Below are positions 1-9,685 of a stretch of DNA of 19,495 nucleotides, one piece after another. The number at the start of each line of letters is the position of its first letter. Position 1 is the stretch's first letter. This DNA comes from Thoreauomyces humboldtii (lineage: Eukaryota; Chytridiomycota; Chytridiomycetes; Spizellomycetales; Powellomycetaceae): assembly GCA_027596035.1 (NCBI GenBank), contig JADGJA010000409.1:1-19495 (forward strand), in the 5' to 3' direction. The position numbers were made by a program, and so were the translations under genes. The notes under the pieces are model-generated. The model made no database searches, had not been told where the DNA came from, and saw only the letters and a program-made list of their open reading frames with translations.

Positions 1-94
1 CCCCCCCCCAAGGTCATCTCCGCTCACCCTTGTACCTAGACTCCGACTGCACGCTCTCCCGCACAAATACCCATATCGCAATCGCTCATCCACG

Positions 95-1762
95 ATGCTC
101 GCTGCGAAACGAGCACCGCGTCTTCCCGCTCACACTTCTGGCAGGCTTCTCTCGCCACCAGCCCAGACGGCGACCGCCAGAGTCGTTTGTACCGCTGCCG
201 CGAGGAACAACACGCGCACTCACTCGACCACGCCGCCTCTGCGAGCAACTCTTGCCGTCTACCCGTGTCCTCACACGGCCTCCTTCTCCTCATCTCTACC
301 ATACCCACACGCTTCAGCGCAGGCGCAAGCGAATGCTCAGCAAAAGTCATCCACACATGCCTATCCATCGGTCGGACCACATCAGACGCAGCATCGACCA
401 CTCCGAGACTCGTCCGCTGACGTCCTTTCCTCCATCACCACCGTCCCAACACCACCGCATCCCTCCAATCAGACCTTTTACAGGAGGGAGCTTCCTCCAA
501 ACCTACACTCGTTCACGTCGCCCGCCGGCCGGACGCTCTTCAAGGAGAGCGTGGCCGCTGGGACCGCAGAGATCTACTTCAGCCTTTCCGGAAACTTCAC
601 CATGCAGTCGGAACCCGCCTACTGCGGACTCGGGTCTCTGGCCATGGTCCTCAACGCCCTCGCAGTGGATCCCGGACGTCGGTGGAAGGGAGTGTGGCGG
701 TGGTACAGCGATGAGATGCTCGAATGCTGTGCGCCGCGCGAGCAGATCCGGAAGAAGGGCATGACGTTCACGGAGCTGGCGTGTCTGGCTCGATGCAACG
801 GGCTGCGCGTCACGGCGAAGCGTGCCGACCAGGTCTCGAGGGATCAGTTCAAGAAGGACCTGGCGAGGGTGTCGGCCTCCGAGGACACGCACATGGTCGT
901 GTCCTTTTCCAGAAAGACCCTCGGACAGACGGGGGACGGGCACTTCTCGCCCATCGGAGCGTACCACGCCGAGAAGAACCAGGTATTGGTCCTCGACACC
1001 GCGCGCTTCAAGTATCCTTCGTACTTCGTCGATGCCGACGTGCTGTACGACTCCATGCACCCCGTCGACGCCGAGACGGGCCTGCCGCGCGGCTACTTTC
1101 TCTTCACGAAGGGAGCTGCCAAACCTGTGGCGCTCTGCAGCATCGCGCCTCCCGACGCCCAAACCCAGCACGACTGGCAGAATCTGGCAAAGCTCTTCTC
1201 TCACGACCTCCCCGCTGCTTTCCGACTGGCGGAAGCGAACAATCTCCTCGCCTTTTCCACCGCCACCTCGGAGGACGCGGTTGACAACGTCCTGACCCAG
1301 ATCCTAGCGTCCCTACCCACCAAGCTCCCGTTCCTCATCGGTTTGAAATCCCCCGGGGTGGACCTGGCATCCACGTCCACCTCCCTCGCCGTACACCACG
1401 CGAACGAGATCCGGGATCTGATCAACCAGATCCAAACGACCGCCCTCTTCCCGCACGTCCGGTCGGCGTTCCGATCCCCCGTCCTCCTCGGCGCGTTCCC
1501 GAACGCCAACGCCAACGTGTCTCCCGCAGCGCACGAACGCGTCCTGCATGCCTTGGCCACCGTGTTCCTCCTGGCCGCTCCGAGGGAGGTGTTTGCGGGG
1601 CTCCCCGGGGACGTGAGGAGGAGGTTCGAGGAGGTCAGGGCCAGGGGAGCTTTGGAACCGTTGGTGAGAGGGGAGGTGGAGAGGATCGCGGAGCAGATCG
1701 AGGTGCTGTTCAACAGCTTCTGCAAGTGCGGGAAGAAGAAGCACGTCGATGGTTGTACCTAG
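95..1762 (+). CDS. PCS: phytochelatin synthase with mitochondrial-type leader
   Basis: An intronless 555-residue enzyme of the papain-like phytochelatin synthase family. These are gamma-glutamylcysteine dipeptidyl transpeptidases that polymerise glutathione into metal-binding phytochelatins. The catalytic core (about residues 130-345) is very plain: QSEPAYCGL holds Cys177, GHFSPIG holds His283 and VLDTARFKYP holds Asp301. The spacings (106 and 18 residues) equal those of Arabidopsis PCS1 Cys56/His162/Asp180. The family cysteine pairs are also kept (Cys211-212 in LECC; Cys230 and Cys234). The leader is unusual: the first 104 residues contain no Asp or Glu and are rich in Arg, Ser, Thr and Ala, which suggests mitochondrial import. 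The C-terminal sensor half is degenerate but ends in a Cys-rich tail (Cys543, Cys545, Cys554). The start at 95 is the first ATG that includes the leader; a shorter cytosolic form from a later Met would lose part of the core. Function is confident; location is inferred. Confidence 0.93.
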   Translation: MLAAKRAPRLPAHTSGRLLSPPAQTATARVVCTAAARNNTRTHSTTPPLRATLAVYPCPHTASFSSSLPYPHASAQAQANAQQKSSTHAYPSVGPHQTQHRPLRDSSADVLSSITTVPTPPHPSNQTFYRRELPPNLHSFTSPAGRTLFKESVAAGTAEIYFSLSGNFTMQSEPAYCGLGSLAMVLNALAVDPGRRWKGVWRWYSDEMLECCAPREQIRKKGMTFTELACLARCNGLRVTAKRADQVSRDQFKKDLARVSASEDTHMVVSFSRKTLGQTGDGHFSPIGAYHAEKNQVLVLDTARFKYPSYFVDADVLYDSMHPVDAETGLPRGYFLFTKGAAKPVALCSIAPPDAQTQHDWQNLAKLFSHDLPAAFRLAEANNLLAFSTATSEDAVDNVLTQILASLPTKLPFLIGLKSPGVDLASTSTSLAVHHANEIRDLINQIQTTALFPHVRSAFRSPVLLGAFPNANANVSPAAHERVLHALATVFLLAAPREVFAGLPGDVRRRFEEVRARGALEPLVRGEVERIAEQIEVLFNSFCKCGKKKHVDGCT

Positions 1763-2104
1763 ATTTTCTCTTTTTTCTTCGTCTTTGATTTTGGATGCAT
1801 GCTCGGGGAATCAAATTGTTGTTTCCGCAGGCCTTGATGGGTGCTTGTTCTTGTGAGCTACCTTGTATGCGCTGGGTTGGTTTGGTGTTTGCTGCGCAGT
1901 TCACTTGCGCTTTAAACGCGTGAGAAGGACGTGTCCAAAAAAACGCGTCGATCTTACACCTTGCCAAACGTGGCTGCAGCCTTCGACCTCGCCAAGCGCG
2001 GGAGCTTCTACGTGCGTCAGTTCCCAGCGGCAGAGTTATACCTCATATATATCTTTCGAAGTCCTTGATCTGTTTCCTTCACGACGACGCAGGCAAAACC
2101 AGCT
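1763..2104 (+). promoter_or_regulatory. PCS 3' region and GH79 promoter
   Basis: This 342-bp gap between two same-strand genes starts with a T-rich stretch right after the PCS stop, probably the 3' end-forming region. It ends with an AT-only TATA-like run at 2045-2052, 53 bp before the GH79 start codon. Two copies of the palindrome ACGCGT lie at 1916-1921 and 1943-1948. No tRNA or small protein gene is visible. Confidence 0.5.
1916..1948. promoter_or_regulatory. pair of ACGCGT (MCB-like) boxes
   Basis: Two ACGCGT palindromes at 1916-1921 and 1943-1948, each preceded by AAA (AAACGCGT), start 27 bp apart and lie about 160-190 bp upstream of the GH79 start. ACGCGT is the MluI cell-cycle box bound by Mbp1/Swi6-type factors in fungi. 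Binding here is inferred from the motif only. Confidence 0.35.
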
Positions 2105-4464
2105 ATGGCGTCCCTAACCAAATCACAATCCAAAACAACTCCAGTCCGCTCCTACCGTTCACCGCTATCCCTCCTTGCGCTCGTCCTTCTACAGCTCCTC
2201 GTCCTGGCCCCGCTCGCAAGCAGTCAGAATGTGACCACCTCCACAGGAACGGTCACCAGCGACGTCTCGCTCGCCCTTCCCACTCGTCTGTCCCTTCCGC
2301 TCCCCGGCAGCTACGTCGGCCTCTCGATCGAGTGGACCCATGTCCAGGATGCCGTCGGAACCGGCGAAAGTGCCGTCGCGGACGGAAGTCTGGGCGTCGG
2401 ACCCATCGTCAGTGGACTGATGGCCAGTTTGAGGAACTCTAGCGGAGGGTGGCCTGTCCATGTTCGGATAGGAGGGAACAGTGCTACCAAGATGTAACGT
2501 ACAAAGGGCGGGGCGTGAGGGTTGTTCAGTTAGCTCATACCTTTTTTCTATGCTATGGTTGGTGGACTTTTCAGGTGGTGGCAGGGGTCGACGCTTCCGA
2601 GACTTGGACAGATGCTGTGGAGCGTGAACGCGGGGGATCTGGCCATCTTGCAAACCTTCGCGGTGGAGACTTTCAGCAAACTTACACTTACCGTATCGAT
2701 GTTGAGCACCAATCCCGCTTGTAAGCCCCTGTCTCCTGCAAGAGAAAAGCTCTATTTTCTACATGCTCGCTTTTGCTCACAAGACGGGAATCGGGATGAT
2801 CTTTTGCTCCATTCACAGACGCAGTCGAATTCATCACGAAAGGAATTCTCGTCAACATCGCCCCGGCCAACATCTTCGCCATCGAGATCGGAAACGAGCC
2901 GGATCACTACGCCGTGAACGCACGACGACCGCTCAATTACACATTCGACGACTTTCTGGGCGAGTACACCGAGGCCTACGACGCCATCACGACCGCGGTT
3001 GGTCCGTCCGTCGGCTTCGACTACCAGGGTCCCGCGTACGCGTACGAGTGGACGCAGGCGGATCTGACTCCGTTCATGCAGGGTGAACCCGGGACGAAAA
3101 TGATCTCGTAAGGCATATCATCGTACCCATGTTCGTTGTCCTGTCTCCAATGAGGATTTTCATCTCACGCCGATCTTTAACACGCCAGATTCCACAAGTA
3201 CGGACAAGCGGGATGCTCGACAAAGACCAATCCAAACGCTGTTACACCCTACACGCTCTTGGACGATCCCAACCCTGACGAGTACGAATGGTTGGACGCC
3301 CTGGCCGCCAGTGCCGCCTCCGGAAACCAGTCGCTGGTCTGGGGAGAGGGTGGGTCAGCTAGTTGCAACGGAACGGCGGGCACATCCGACACGTTCGTCT
3401 CGGCGCTGTGGACTGTCGACATGATGATGGAGGTGAGGCTTCCCTCCGTCCCTTGGTTTCCCTTGAAAATCGCATCGACCATGATCATCACTTCCGTCAC
3501 GACAGATGGCCTACCGCCAGATCATATACACGGCCGTATCGGGGGCCGGACAAACGTATGGTGCGCCTTACAGTTTTGATGACGAGCTGGGACGGGTGAC
3601 GGTCAGACCAGCATTCTACGGCCTGATAGCAGTACGTGACGCGAAGTGCCTTATAGCCTGTCATCGTCCTCTTTCGTTCCATTTGTCGATGCTCATTCCT
3701 TCCGTGCCTCCCCACAGACCAACCGACTCCTTCGTGGAAGCAACTCGCGCGTCTTCCGAGCCGAGATCGGAGGAGCCTGGGCTCTCACGGGCAATGCCAC
3801 GAAGACATGGGGAGTTCTCCACTCGAACGGAGAGATGTCCCTCGCCGTGATCGAGAAATCCGGCAGTCCTCTATCGGTCAACGTGGCGATCCCCTCCGTC
3901 AAGTGCAACGGAAGCACGACTCCCCAAGGCTACATCTCTCACCTCGTCTCTCCCAACTCGGACCTGACGGCCACGACGGGGATCACCATCAACGGACAGA
4001 CGTGGGACGGGAGTCTGGACGGTCTACCGGTCGGACCGTACGGGGAGACCGTCGTACCCGTGACGGCAGGCGGGACGTACGTTCTCGCGGTTCCAGCGTA
4101 CAGCGTCACGACGCTGCGGATCGGTTGCGAGGGAGGTCTGGTGGCGGTCGAGTACGTGCCTCCTCCTGCAGCGACCATGAGCGCCATGGCACCGGGAGCC
4201 GTCGCCACGACCACGTGGAACGGAACGACCCCGAACGTGAACAATCCGACGGCTGTCCAGGACGCCGAGGAGACCCCGCAGAGGGTCGGAGCGCTGGTCG
4301 GGATAGGGATAGCTGCGATCGCGGTCGCATTGGCCACCGGATTGGCCGTCTTCGCTTTCTGGCGGAGAGGAACGGCGAAGCAACGACCGATGGCTGCCAC
4401 GCATGCCCATCCTTACGCTAACGGCAACGTGTATCTCGGAAAGCAGGCTGGGGAGATGGTTTAG
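2105..4464 (+). CDS. membrane-anchored GH79 heparanase/beta-glucuronidase-like enzyme
   Basis: Six exons (2105-2493, 2575-2720, 2819-3107, 3189-3432, 3506-3631, 3718-4464) join in frame into 646 residues. A signal peptide with a Leu-rich core ends near SSQ (about residue 40). The (beta/alpha)8 glycosidase domain of family GH79 carries VRIGGNS early, the acid/base Glu205 in AIEIGNEPD and the probable nucleophile Glu328 in WGEGGSASC, followed by DTFVSALW. A beta-sandwich domain follows. Then come a Thr/Asn/Pro-rich stalk, one membrane helix (about 588-613) and a short basic cytoplasmic tail. Fungal members release glucuronic acid or 4-O-methylglucuronic acid from arabinogalactan-type glycans. 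The exact substrate cannot be read here. The membrane anchor implies action at the cell surface rather than free secretion. All introns are GT-AG, 73-98 bp. Confidence 0.88.
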
Positions 4465-5356
4465 GCTGTGCCGTGCGCCTTGTGGATAGCGAGAGGATCC
4501 TAGCTCTGTACTTTTTTGTTTCGAGTCTTTTTGTTACACGTTCCATGTATAGTCCAAAGTGGTCACAATGTAGATATCATGTATTTTCACTTCGTATGAT
4601 GATCTCAAGCGACCAAAAAGAGTAGAGTCAGACTCCAACCATCACCACATTACCTGTGACGCTTGGAAGATGATGACCCATCAGTTAGGAGCACGTGTCT
4701 ACAATGATAATTCAGCGCCCAGTGCTTTTGTACGTCACGGGATGTCAGTCCCGCAGACGCCATCACGCGGGTCATCATCGTCCTCCCAGCGCGTCCCGAC
4801 AAGGGGTTTGCGATGCGATTGAAGCTTGTTCATGCAACAGGAACAAGGTCCAAACGAGCAATGAGAATCCTGCAAGAAGCCAACGCAAAAGCAGGGTCAG
4901 CATGATGCAAAAGATCCGGGGCGATGACAGTCGTTTTGTTGAGCAGGAAAGGGGTACGCAAGACGCCGCCCGGTTATCCGTCGTCGTGTTCAGAGACTCG
5001 ATTATCCTCCATGCGGTCTTTAACCGTCAGAGACTCTAGTTTGTATTTTCTTGTCGATGTTCATCTTTACGAAGACGGACCCGGGGCCTTCCAAGTGACT
5101 CTCCGTTGGCAACCGGGAGAGGTGGGTGAAAGGGACTAACCTTATCGGGAGACTTGAGGGACTGGTCAAGATCCGTGCGTGGGAAGATGCAGGAAGAGAG
5201 GAAGAAGAAAAATACGGCCAGATTTTATACTTGACCAGAAAGGGGCGCAGCAATTAATTCCCCGTTCGGTTGCGGCAACAGCAGCAGCAGCAAATGTCAT
5301 TCCCGTTCTGTCCCACGGAAATTCTGAGCGATACACAGTAGAAAACGGGTCTACTA
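4465..5356. other. convergent intergenic gap, no gene recognised
   Basis: This 892-bp stretch lies between the stop codons of the GH79 gene (+) and the beta-adaptin gene (-). It has T-rich probable 3' end signals near 4510-4540. Open frames on both strands are short, rich in Arg and Ser, and show no family pattern. On the minus strand a TATAAAA sequence (5223-5229) is followed by a pyrimidine-rich leader-like stretch and possible splice sites, so an unannotated antisense or non-coding transcript is possible. I could not support a protein, tRNA or snoRNA. Confidence 0.4.
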
Positions 5357-8300
5357 CTAGATCAGCCCTTCGTCGACATCCGTGTTGAAATAATAGATCC
5401 CCAGGTTGTTCTTCAGGGCGATCTGGATCAAACTTGACGGGTTGGTAGCTTGTACTTGTCCCGAAGTAGAGAGAGGGAGGTGCACGTCGATTGATTGTCC
5501 CGGAGCCAGAGGTTCGGGAACTTGGAGCGCCGATGCGGGGACGATGCCATGTCTGCGCGGAAATGTGGATTGTCAATATGTGCGCTTTCATCGGACACGT
5601 TGACAAGAAGCAAAAATGCCGTCCAACACATACGAGTTCAGGTTGAATTGAATGGCGAAGCCAGTCATGGGAGTGCTCGAGCGATTCGCAAAGTTCAGCT
5701 CGAGGGTCAACTGACCGTGTCGTTTGCTGAATGCGCCCTGGAACACCGATTTCCCACGTCAGCACGACGCTCAAAAATTCAGCGCGGTGGCTGTTGGGTG
5801 GCTTTTGCGTGTGCTCACCTGAAGGTCTAACCCTTGCGCGTTCGCGCTGGTCAGCAGCGATGTTTTGGGCGGACTGACGTGAGCCGGCCCGCTGTCAAAT
5901 CCGCCCATGCCGAACGAGGGAGTAGAGCTGGGCGACAGGTCGCTCATGCCCAATAGGTCGTCGATGTTGGAAGCAGCCCTCGCAGTGATGGGCGTCTGGG
6001 TGGCTGACGTGATCGGATAGGAAGAGTCGCCTCCTCCGAAATCCAAGTCGAGAAGATTTTCGATGCCGCCCCCGACGACAGCGTTGACTTGCGCGGCAAC
6101 GGTCCGTGCGTCAACTTCGGGTTCGTCACCTTCTTGGTAGCCGCTGTAAGGAAAAAATGGACTATGAGTTTTTTCAATCCTCGACCAGAAAACGGAACGT
6201 TGCCCTTGCAAACGTACGTTTCCCGGGTTCGCGAGATCTCCATGGTCGAACCGCCGAGAAGTGATGGCGCCTTGTGGTATACGGATGCAAGACTGCCGAT
6301 ATTGTGAATCAGCTCGTCCAGAAGTGTCTCGCTAACGGTGTTTGCATCGGACTCGATCGGTGGTTTTTCGGCGAGGATCACTGCCTGGTATCTCCGGAGT
6401 CAGTTCGGCGCGTGATAACATACAAATAACTCCACCAACCTTTGCGGCTTGTGGGTTGCTAGAAAGGAGACGCCAATATATGTATGCCCTGTCCCTGATA
6501 TCGGGATTGTCGCAGCCCTGCGTGGCGGTTGTCAAAACGCGTTGTACAATATCCTGTGCTGCACCTGGTCGCTTCAGGAGCAGCTTCACGGATGCTGAAA
6601 TCAGCTGAAGTTGAACCTAGTAGAAAACGGTATTAGCAATTCGCGTCTGCAAATCATCTCGCGAAGTCAGACAGGAAAACTAACAGTAGAAGCCTCGTCC
6701 TTGAAATTCTCTAAAAAGTACTCGAGAAGTTCGGTCGCATTATCTATCCGATCCGCATAGTCGCCAATGATCCAGATAAGCGAGGCCTTCGCTTCGGGCT
6801 CATCCAGGTTCTCCAAGTTTTCGCACAGAGCGGGGATAATGCCCTCGTAGCGGTTCGGGTATTTTCGGAAAATATCCTGTAGACACGGCTGCGTGAGCGC
6901 AGGGTGCTATGGTCCGAAAAAAGTGGGGCAGACGTACCTTGATGACAATGATAGCTTCCTGAACCACATGGTTCACGCGCGTTTTGAGCAGGTCCAATAG
7001 AGCATTGACGCAGCGTTCCGAGGCTGAGTCGATCTTAACGGCGCAGCGACCGATGGCACGAACAGACTTGCGAACAAAATCAACGTCTACTTCGTTGCAG
7101 TATCTTTTTGAGGAGCCCAAGAAATCAGTTTTGGGCGGTCCACGGATCACGAAGAACGCGGAGCTCACGACTCACTCTCGCAGCTCTGAGAGGACCTGAT
7201 CCACGTTTTTGTCGGAGCAGAGCTTGATGATGACCTCAAGCTTCTCCAGTTTCACGTATGGAGGGTCATTGTATTTGATAAAAAAAACCCGGATCTCCTG
7301 GTTGAGTACGTCTGATCGCTTCTGCAGGATGAGGTTGATATTGCGGAGTGCCACATATTGGATCTCGGGTTCTGAGGATAGCAGAGACACTACGGAGGGA
7401 AGCTGTGAGCGAGATATTCGGAATCCCACCAAGCCACCACAAAACTTGCTGTACCTAATGGGGGAGTCATCTTCTTGTTTATCTGCTTCGACAGCTCCTC
7501 GTCGTTGATAAAGTCGATGTAAATCATAAGGACCTGTGTAGGTGCATCAGTCAAGAACTGACTCCTAGCTGTCGGAAGTACGATCCTACCCGGACGGCGG
7601 TCAAGACCACACTGGCGTTGGCGTGTTGAAGACGAGGCAGGACGCGCTCGGCGATGTCACCGGCCTCCCGCGCGTCATTTGGCCGGTAGCTGGCCAGAGA
7701 GTTCAAAATGCAGATCTGCCCCCATCTGAAACGCAGCAGCTTCAGAAAGTGTGCGCCAAGAACGGAAATCGATAGAAGCGTCTTACTCGGTACACTCATT
7801 CAATGCGGCAAGCAGCTTCGTCAGGATGCTGCCATTGATGATGAAAGCCTCCCGCTTTACCGATGCTTCGCTGATCTCGGTCAGAGCCGCGACTGCATTT
7901 GCAATGACCTGAGCAGAGACTCAGCATGGCAAATTCCATGTCTCCAGCAGGTTCTGAGCGCACGCGCAACGCGCTCTCACCATGGGATTCCGGTCGGAGA
8001 GCATGTCCTGCACCATCGTGATCAATCCATTGTCGATGGCGATGATGGGATTGAGGTCGTAGAGCTTCGCCACACACAGCGTGGCTGTCTTCCGCACGTA
8101 AGGGTCGTCGTCCTACGGCCGTCGCGCAGAACGTCAGCCGAGCGGTCCCGAGGGCCCAACCGCCGGTTCCGCCTTCGGTTACCTGCAAACCCTTCTTGAG
8201 GGGCTCCAGCAGGTAATCCACAATCTTTTCCACCCTGAGCATTCCCATCGTTCGGATGGCCAAAGCTCTTATGAGGGGGTTGACGTCGTCGGTATCCTGA

Positions 8301-8763
8301 GCACACATGAATCCAACAGATACATAAGAGTCAGGGGATGATGCTTCTACGACGAGTCTCTCCTCTTTATCGTTCTTTTGCGTCAAACCTTGACGAACGT
8401 GTTGACTGCCAGGATGACCAGCTCGGGTTGTGTCCTGGCGTAGTTAATGAGGTAGAGGTAGACGAGCTTCTTGAGCTCGAGATCCTCCGTCTGCATGTTC
8501 TTCACGACGTCCGCAAAGAGGGAGCTGACGTCCTTGCCGATGGTCATGTTGGCAATGACCTTCTTGACAGTCTCCTTCCGCTTTTCCCTGTACTCGCTGT
8601 TCAGGTCTGCCTTGAGCTCAAAGTTCTCCCCTGAGAGTGAACACGCGCGAGGTCATCCGTAAGTCAAGCGTGTGGCAGGTCTCTCCTGCGGCCTCGCAAA
8701 GGCCTTGAACCCACCCTTCTTGGTGGTGGAGAAGAACTTTGGAGCCCTAGCTGCCGCTGCCAT
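5357..8763 (-). CDS. APL2: AP-1 type clathrin adaptor beta subunit
   Basis: Fifteen exons on the minus strand (8763-8715, 8630-8389, 8296-8183, 8112-7981, 7908-7787, 7725-7590, 7533-7455, 7389-7176, 7103-6938, 6876-6685, 6616-6440, 6384-6218, 6143-5819, 5737-5634, 5552-5357) join in frame into 804 residues. The helical trunk (about 1-595) has classic beta-adaptin blocks such as [28 protein letters not shown] and [14 protein letters not shown]. The hinge (about 597-690) holds a clathrin box, LLDLD at 627-631. The ear keeps only its first beta-sandwich and stops after KNNLGIYYF, as in fungal beta1 chains; the second (platform) half of animal ears is absent. It should work in heterotetrameric AP coats between trans-Golgi and endosomes. 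AP-1 is preferred over AP-2 because of the hinge plus ear, but the two are close. Introns are 55-92 bp, far denser than in neighbouring genes. Confidence 0.92.
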
Positions 8764-9071
8764 GTTTGCCAACTGAATCTCGCGAGGAAGGCGATGCTGA
8801 TGAGTCTGGTAATGGGAAGGCTGAGCGTGGGAAAGGCGTCCACTATTGGTTGCAATGACCGGAGGAGGTGGAAAGCGGTCCCCAAGATGTGCCTGCCAAC
8901 GTTGACGGAGGAACGTGGCGCAGGCGAACAAGCGGTGGAAGTATCTTGGGACACTTCACAAGCGCGGAGGGTGTGAGGTGACACAACGATACATGTACAG
9001 ATTATCGACAGTACATCCCTTGACCAATACAATCCCTTTGAGTACGCAAAAAAAACCGGTCGGATATCGTT
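8764..9071 (-). promoter_or_regulatory. beta-adaptin upstream region
   Basis: A 308-bp gap between the beta-adaptin start (minus strand) and the tRNA. It should hold the adaptin promoter and the 5' flank of the tRNA, including an A run just before the tRNA. No clear TATA box or named factor site was found, and no small gene. Confidence 0.4.
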
Positions 9072-9165
9072 GTCCCGTTGGCGCAGCGGTTAGCGCTCCG
9101 TTCTTATAAGGGGACGTTCCCCATATGCCATGCGGTGGTCGCGGGTTCAAACCCCGCACGGGACA
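9072..9165 (+). tRNA. tRNA-Ile(UAU) with a 21-nt intron
   Basis: A full cloverleaf can be drawn. Acceptor strands GTCCCGT (9072-9078) and ACGGGAC (9158-9164) pair over seven bases with discriminator A9165. The D stem is GCGC/GCGC around AGCGGTTA, and the T arm is GCGGG-TTCAAAC-CCCGC (9141-9157). The anticodon loop CTTATAA (9103-9109, continued after the intron) gives anticodon TAT at 9105-9107, reading AUA. The intron runs from 9109 to 9129 after position 37 and holds a GGGGA/TCCCC hairpin. Its ATA at 9123-9125 can pair with the anticodon, as expected for a tRNA splicing endonuclease substrate. The mature RNA is 73 nt. Box A and box B are internal. Base pair 31-39 is a U-U mismatch in my fold. 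Confidence 0.92.
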
Positions 9166-9178
9166 CTCTGTATCAAGC

Positions 9179-9182
9179 TTTT
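9179..9182 (+). terminator. RNA polymerase III terminator
   Basis: A run of four T residues 13 bases after the tRNA discriminator base is the first T run downstream, as expected for Pol III termination. Confidence 0.6.
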
Positions 9183-9456
9183 GCTGAATTTATCCAAGAA
9201 TAACTTATTCCCTTTTCTCGGCCCCGTCCTTTCTCCTGCCGTCCGGCGAACCTTGGTTCATTCCCCTACCGCGACGATGAGATAGATGCCTTGACCTGAA
9301 GGACACACCTGCGCCTGGTCGATGATGGGCGACACCAGGAGCGTGGGAAATGACGATCATAACCTTCGACCAGATCTCTTGTATTTGTATTGCTTTTTAA
9401 TGTCATCTGGCCGTGTCATCCATCGCGACGGCAAAGGCTGGTATCATACAGCCGTG

Positions 9457-9515
9457 CTCCCTCTCTTTCTCTCTTGCACACACACACGAGAGACTACGAG
9501 AGAGCCTCAGAGAGG
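9457..9515. repeat. CT/GA imperfect inverted repeat around a CA run
   Basis: A CT-rich arm at 9457-9474, a (CA)n spacer and a GA-rich arm at 9488-9515 are complementary over much of their length. It lies about 170-230 bp before the Sds3-like start, so it could sit in the promoter or the 5' leader. Confidence 0.45.
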
Positions 9516-9685
9516 AAGGCGGATCCGACAGCTCTGTCCTTTGCCTCTGCCGAAAAAACGGGGAAGCGTCGTCGTCTCTCCCTTTGCTGTCCTGAGGCTC
9601 AAGCCCCAAATCTGCCAGAAACCCCACCCTTCCACATTTCCACAGCCCATAAACCCTTTCGGCATCCAGTAAGACTCTGGGCGCA

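Larger units (their letters stand above)
9166..9685 (+). promoter_or_regulatory. upstream region of the Sds3-like gene
   Basis: This 520-bp stretch lies between the tRNA and the next start codon. The main visible feature is a pyrimidine tract (about 9457-9474, mostly CT) and a purine tract (about 9488-9515, mostly GA) separated by a short CA repeat. They could fold back on each other in DNA or in a 5' leader. Another C- and T-rich stretch runs up to the ATG. No TATA box or small gene is evident. Confidence 0.4.

Noticed and set aside
30..764. 244-codon plus-strand open frame over the start of PCS
   Set aside because: It is an out-of-frame shadow of PCS, rich in Arg, Pro and Ser with no family pattern; high GC keeps stops rare.
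503..1204. 233-codon minus-strand frame opposite PCS
   Set aside because: It lies exactly opposite the catalytic domain, with composition typical of antisense shadows and no motif.
3807..4421. 204-codon plus-strand frame overlapping the last GH79 exon
   Set aside because: Out-of-frame shadow rich in Arg, Asp and Gly; the GH79 frame has the membrane helix and conserved sandwich sequence.
4680..4790. Possible box C/D snoRNA (ATGATGA and CTGA-like boxes on both strands)
   Set aside because: Boxes are too close together, terminal stems are weak and asymmetric, and no guide match to rRNA was tested.
4695..5039. 114-codon plus-strand frame in the convergent gap
   Set aside because: No signal, domain or splice pattern; mixed basic composition; no promoter recognised before it.
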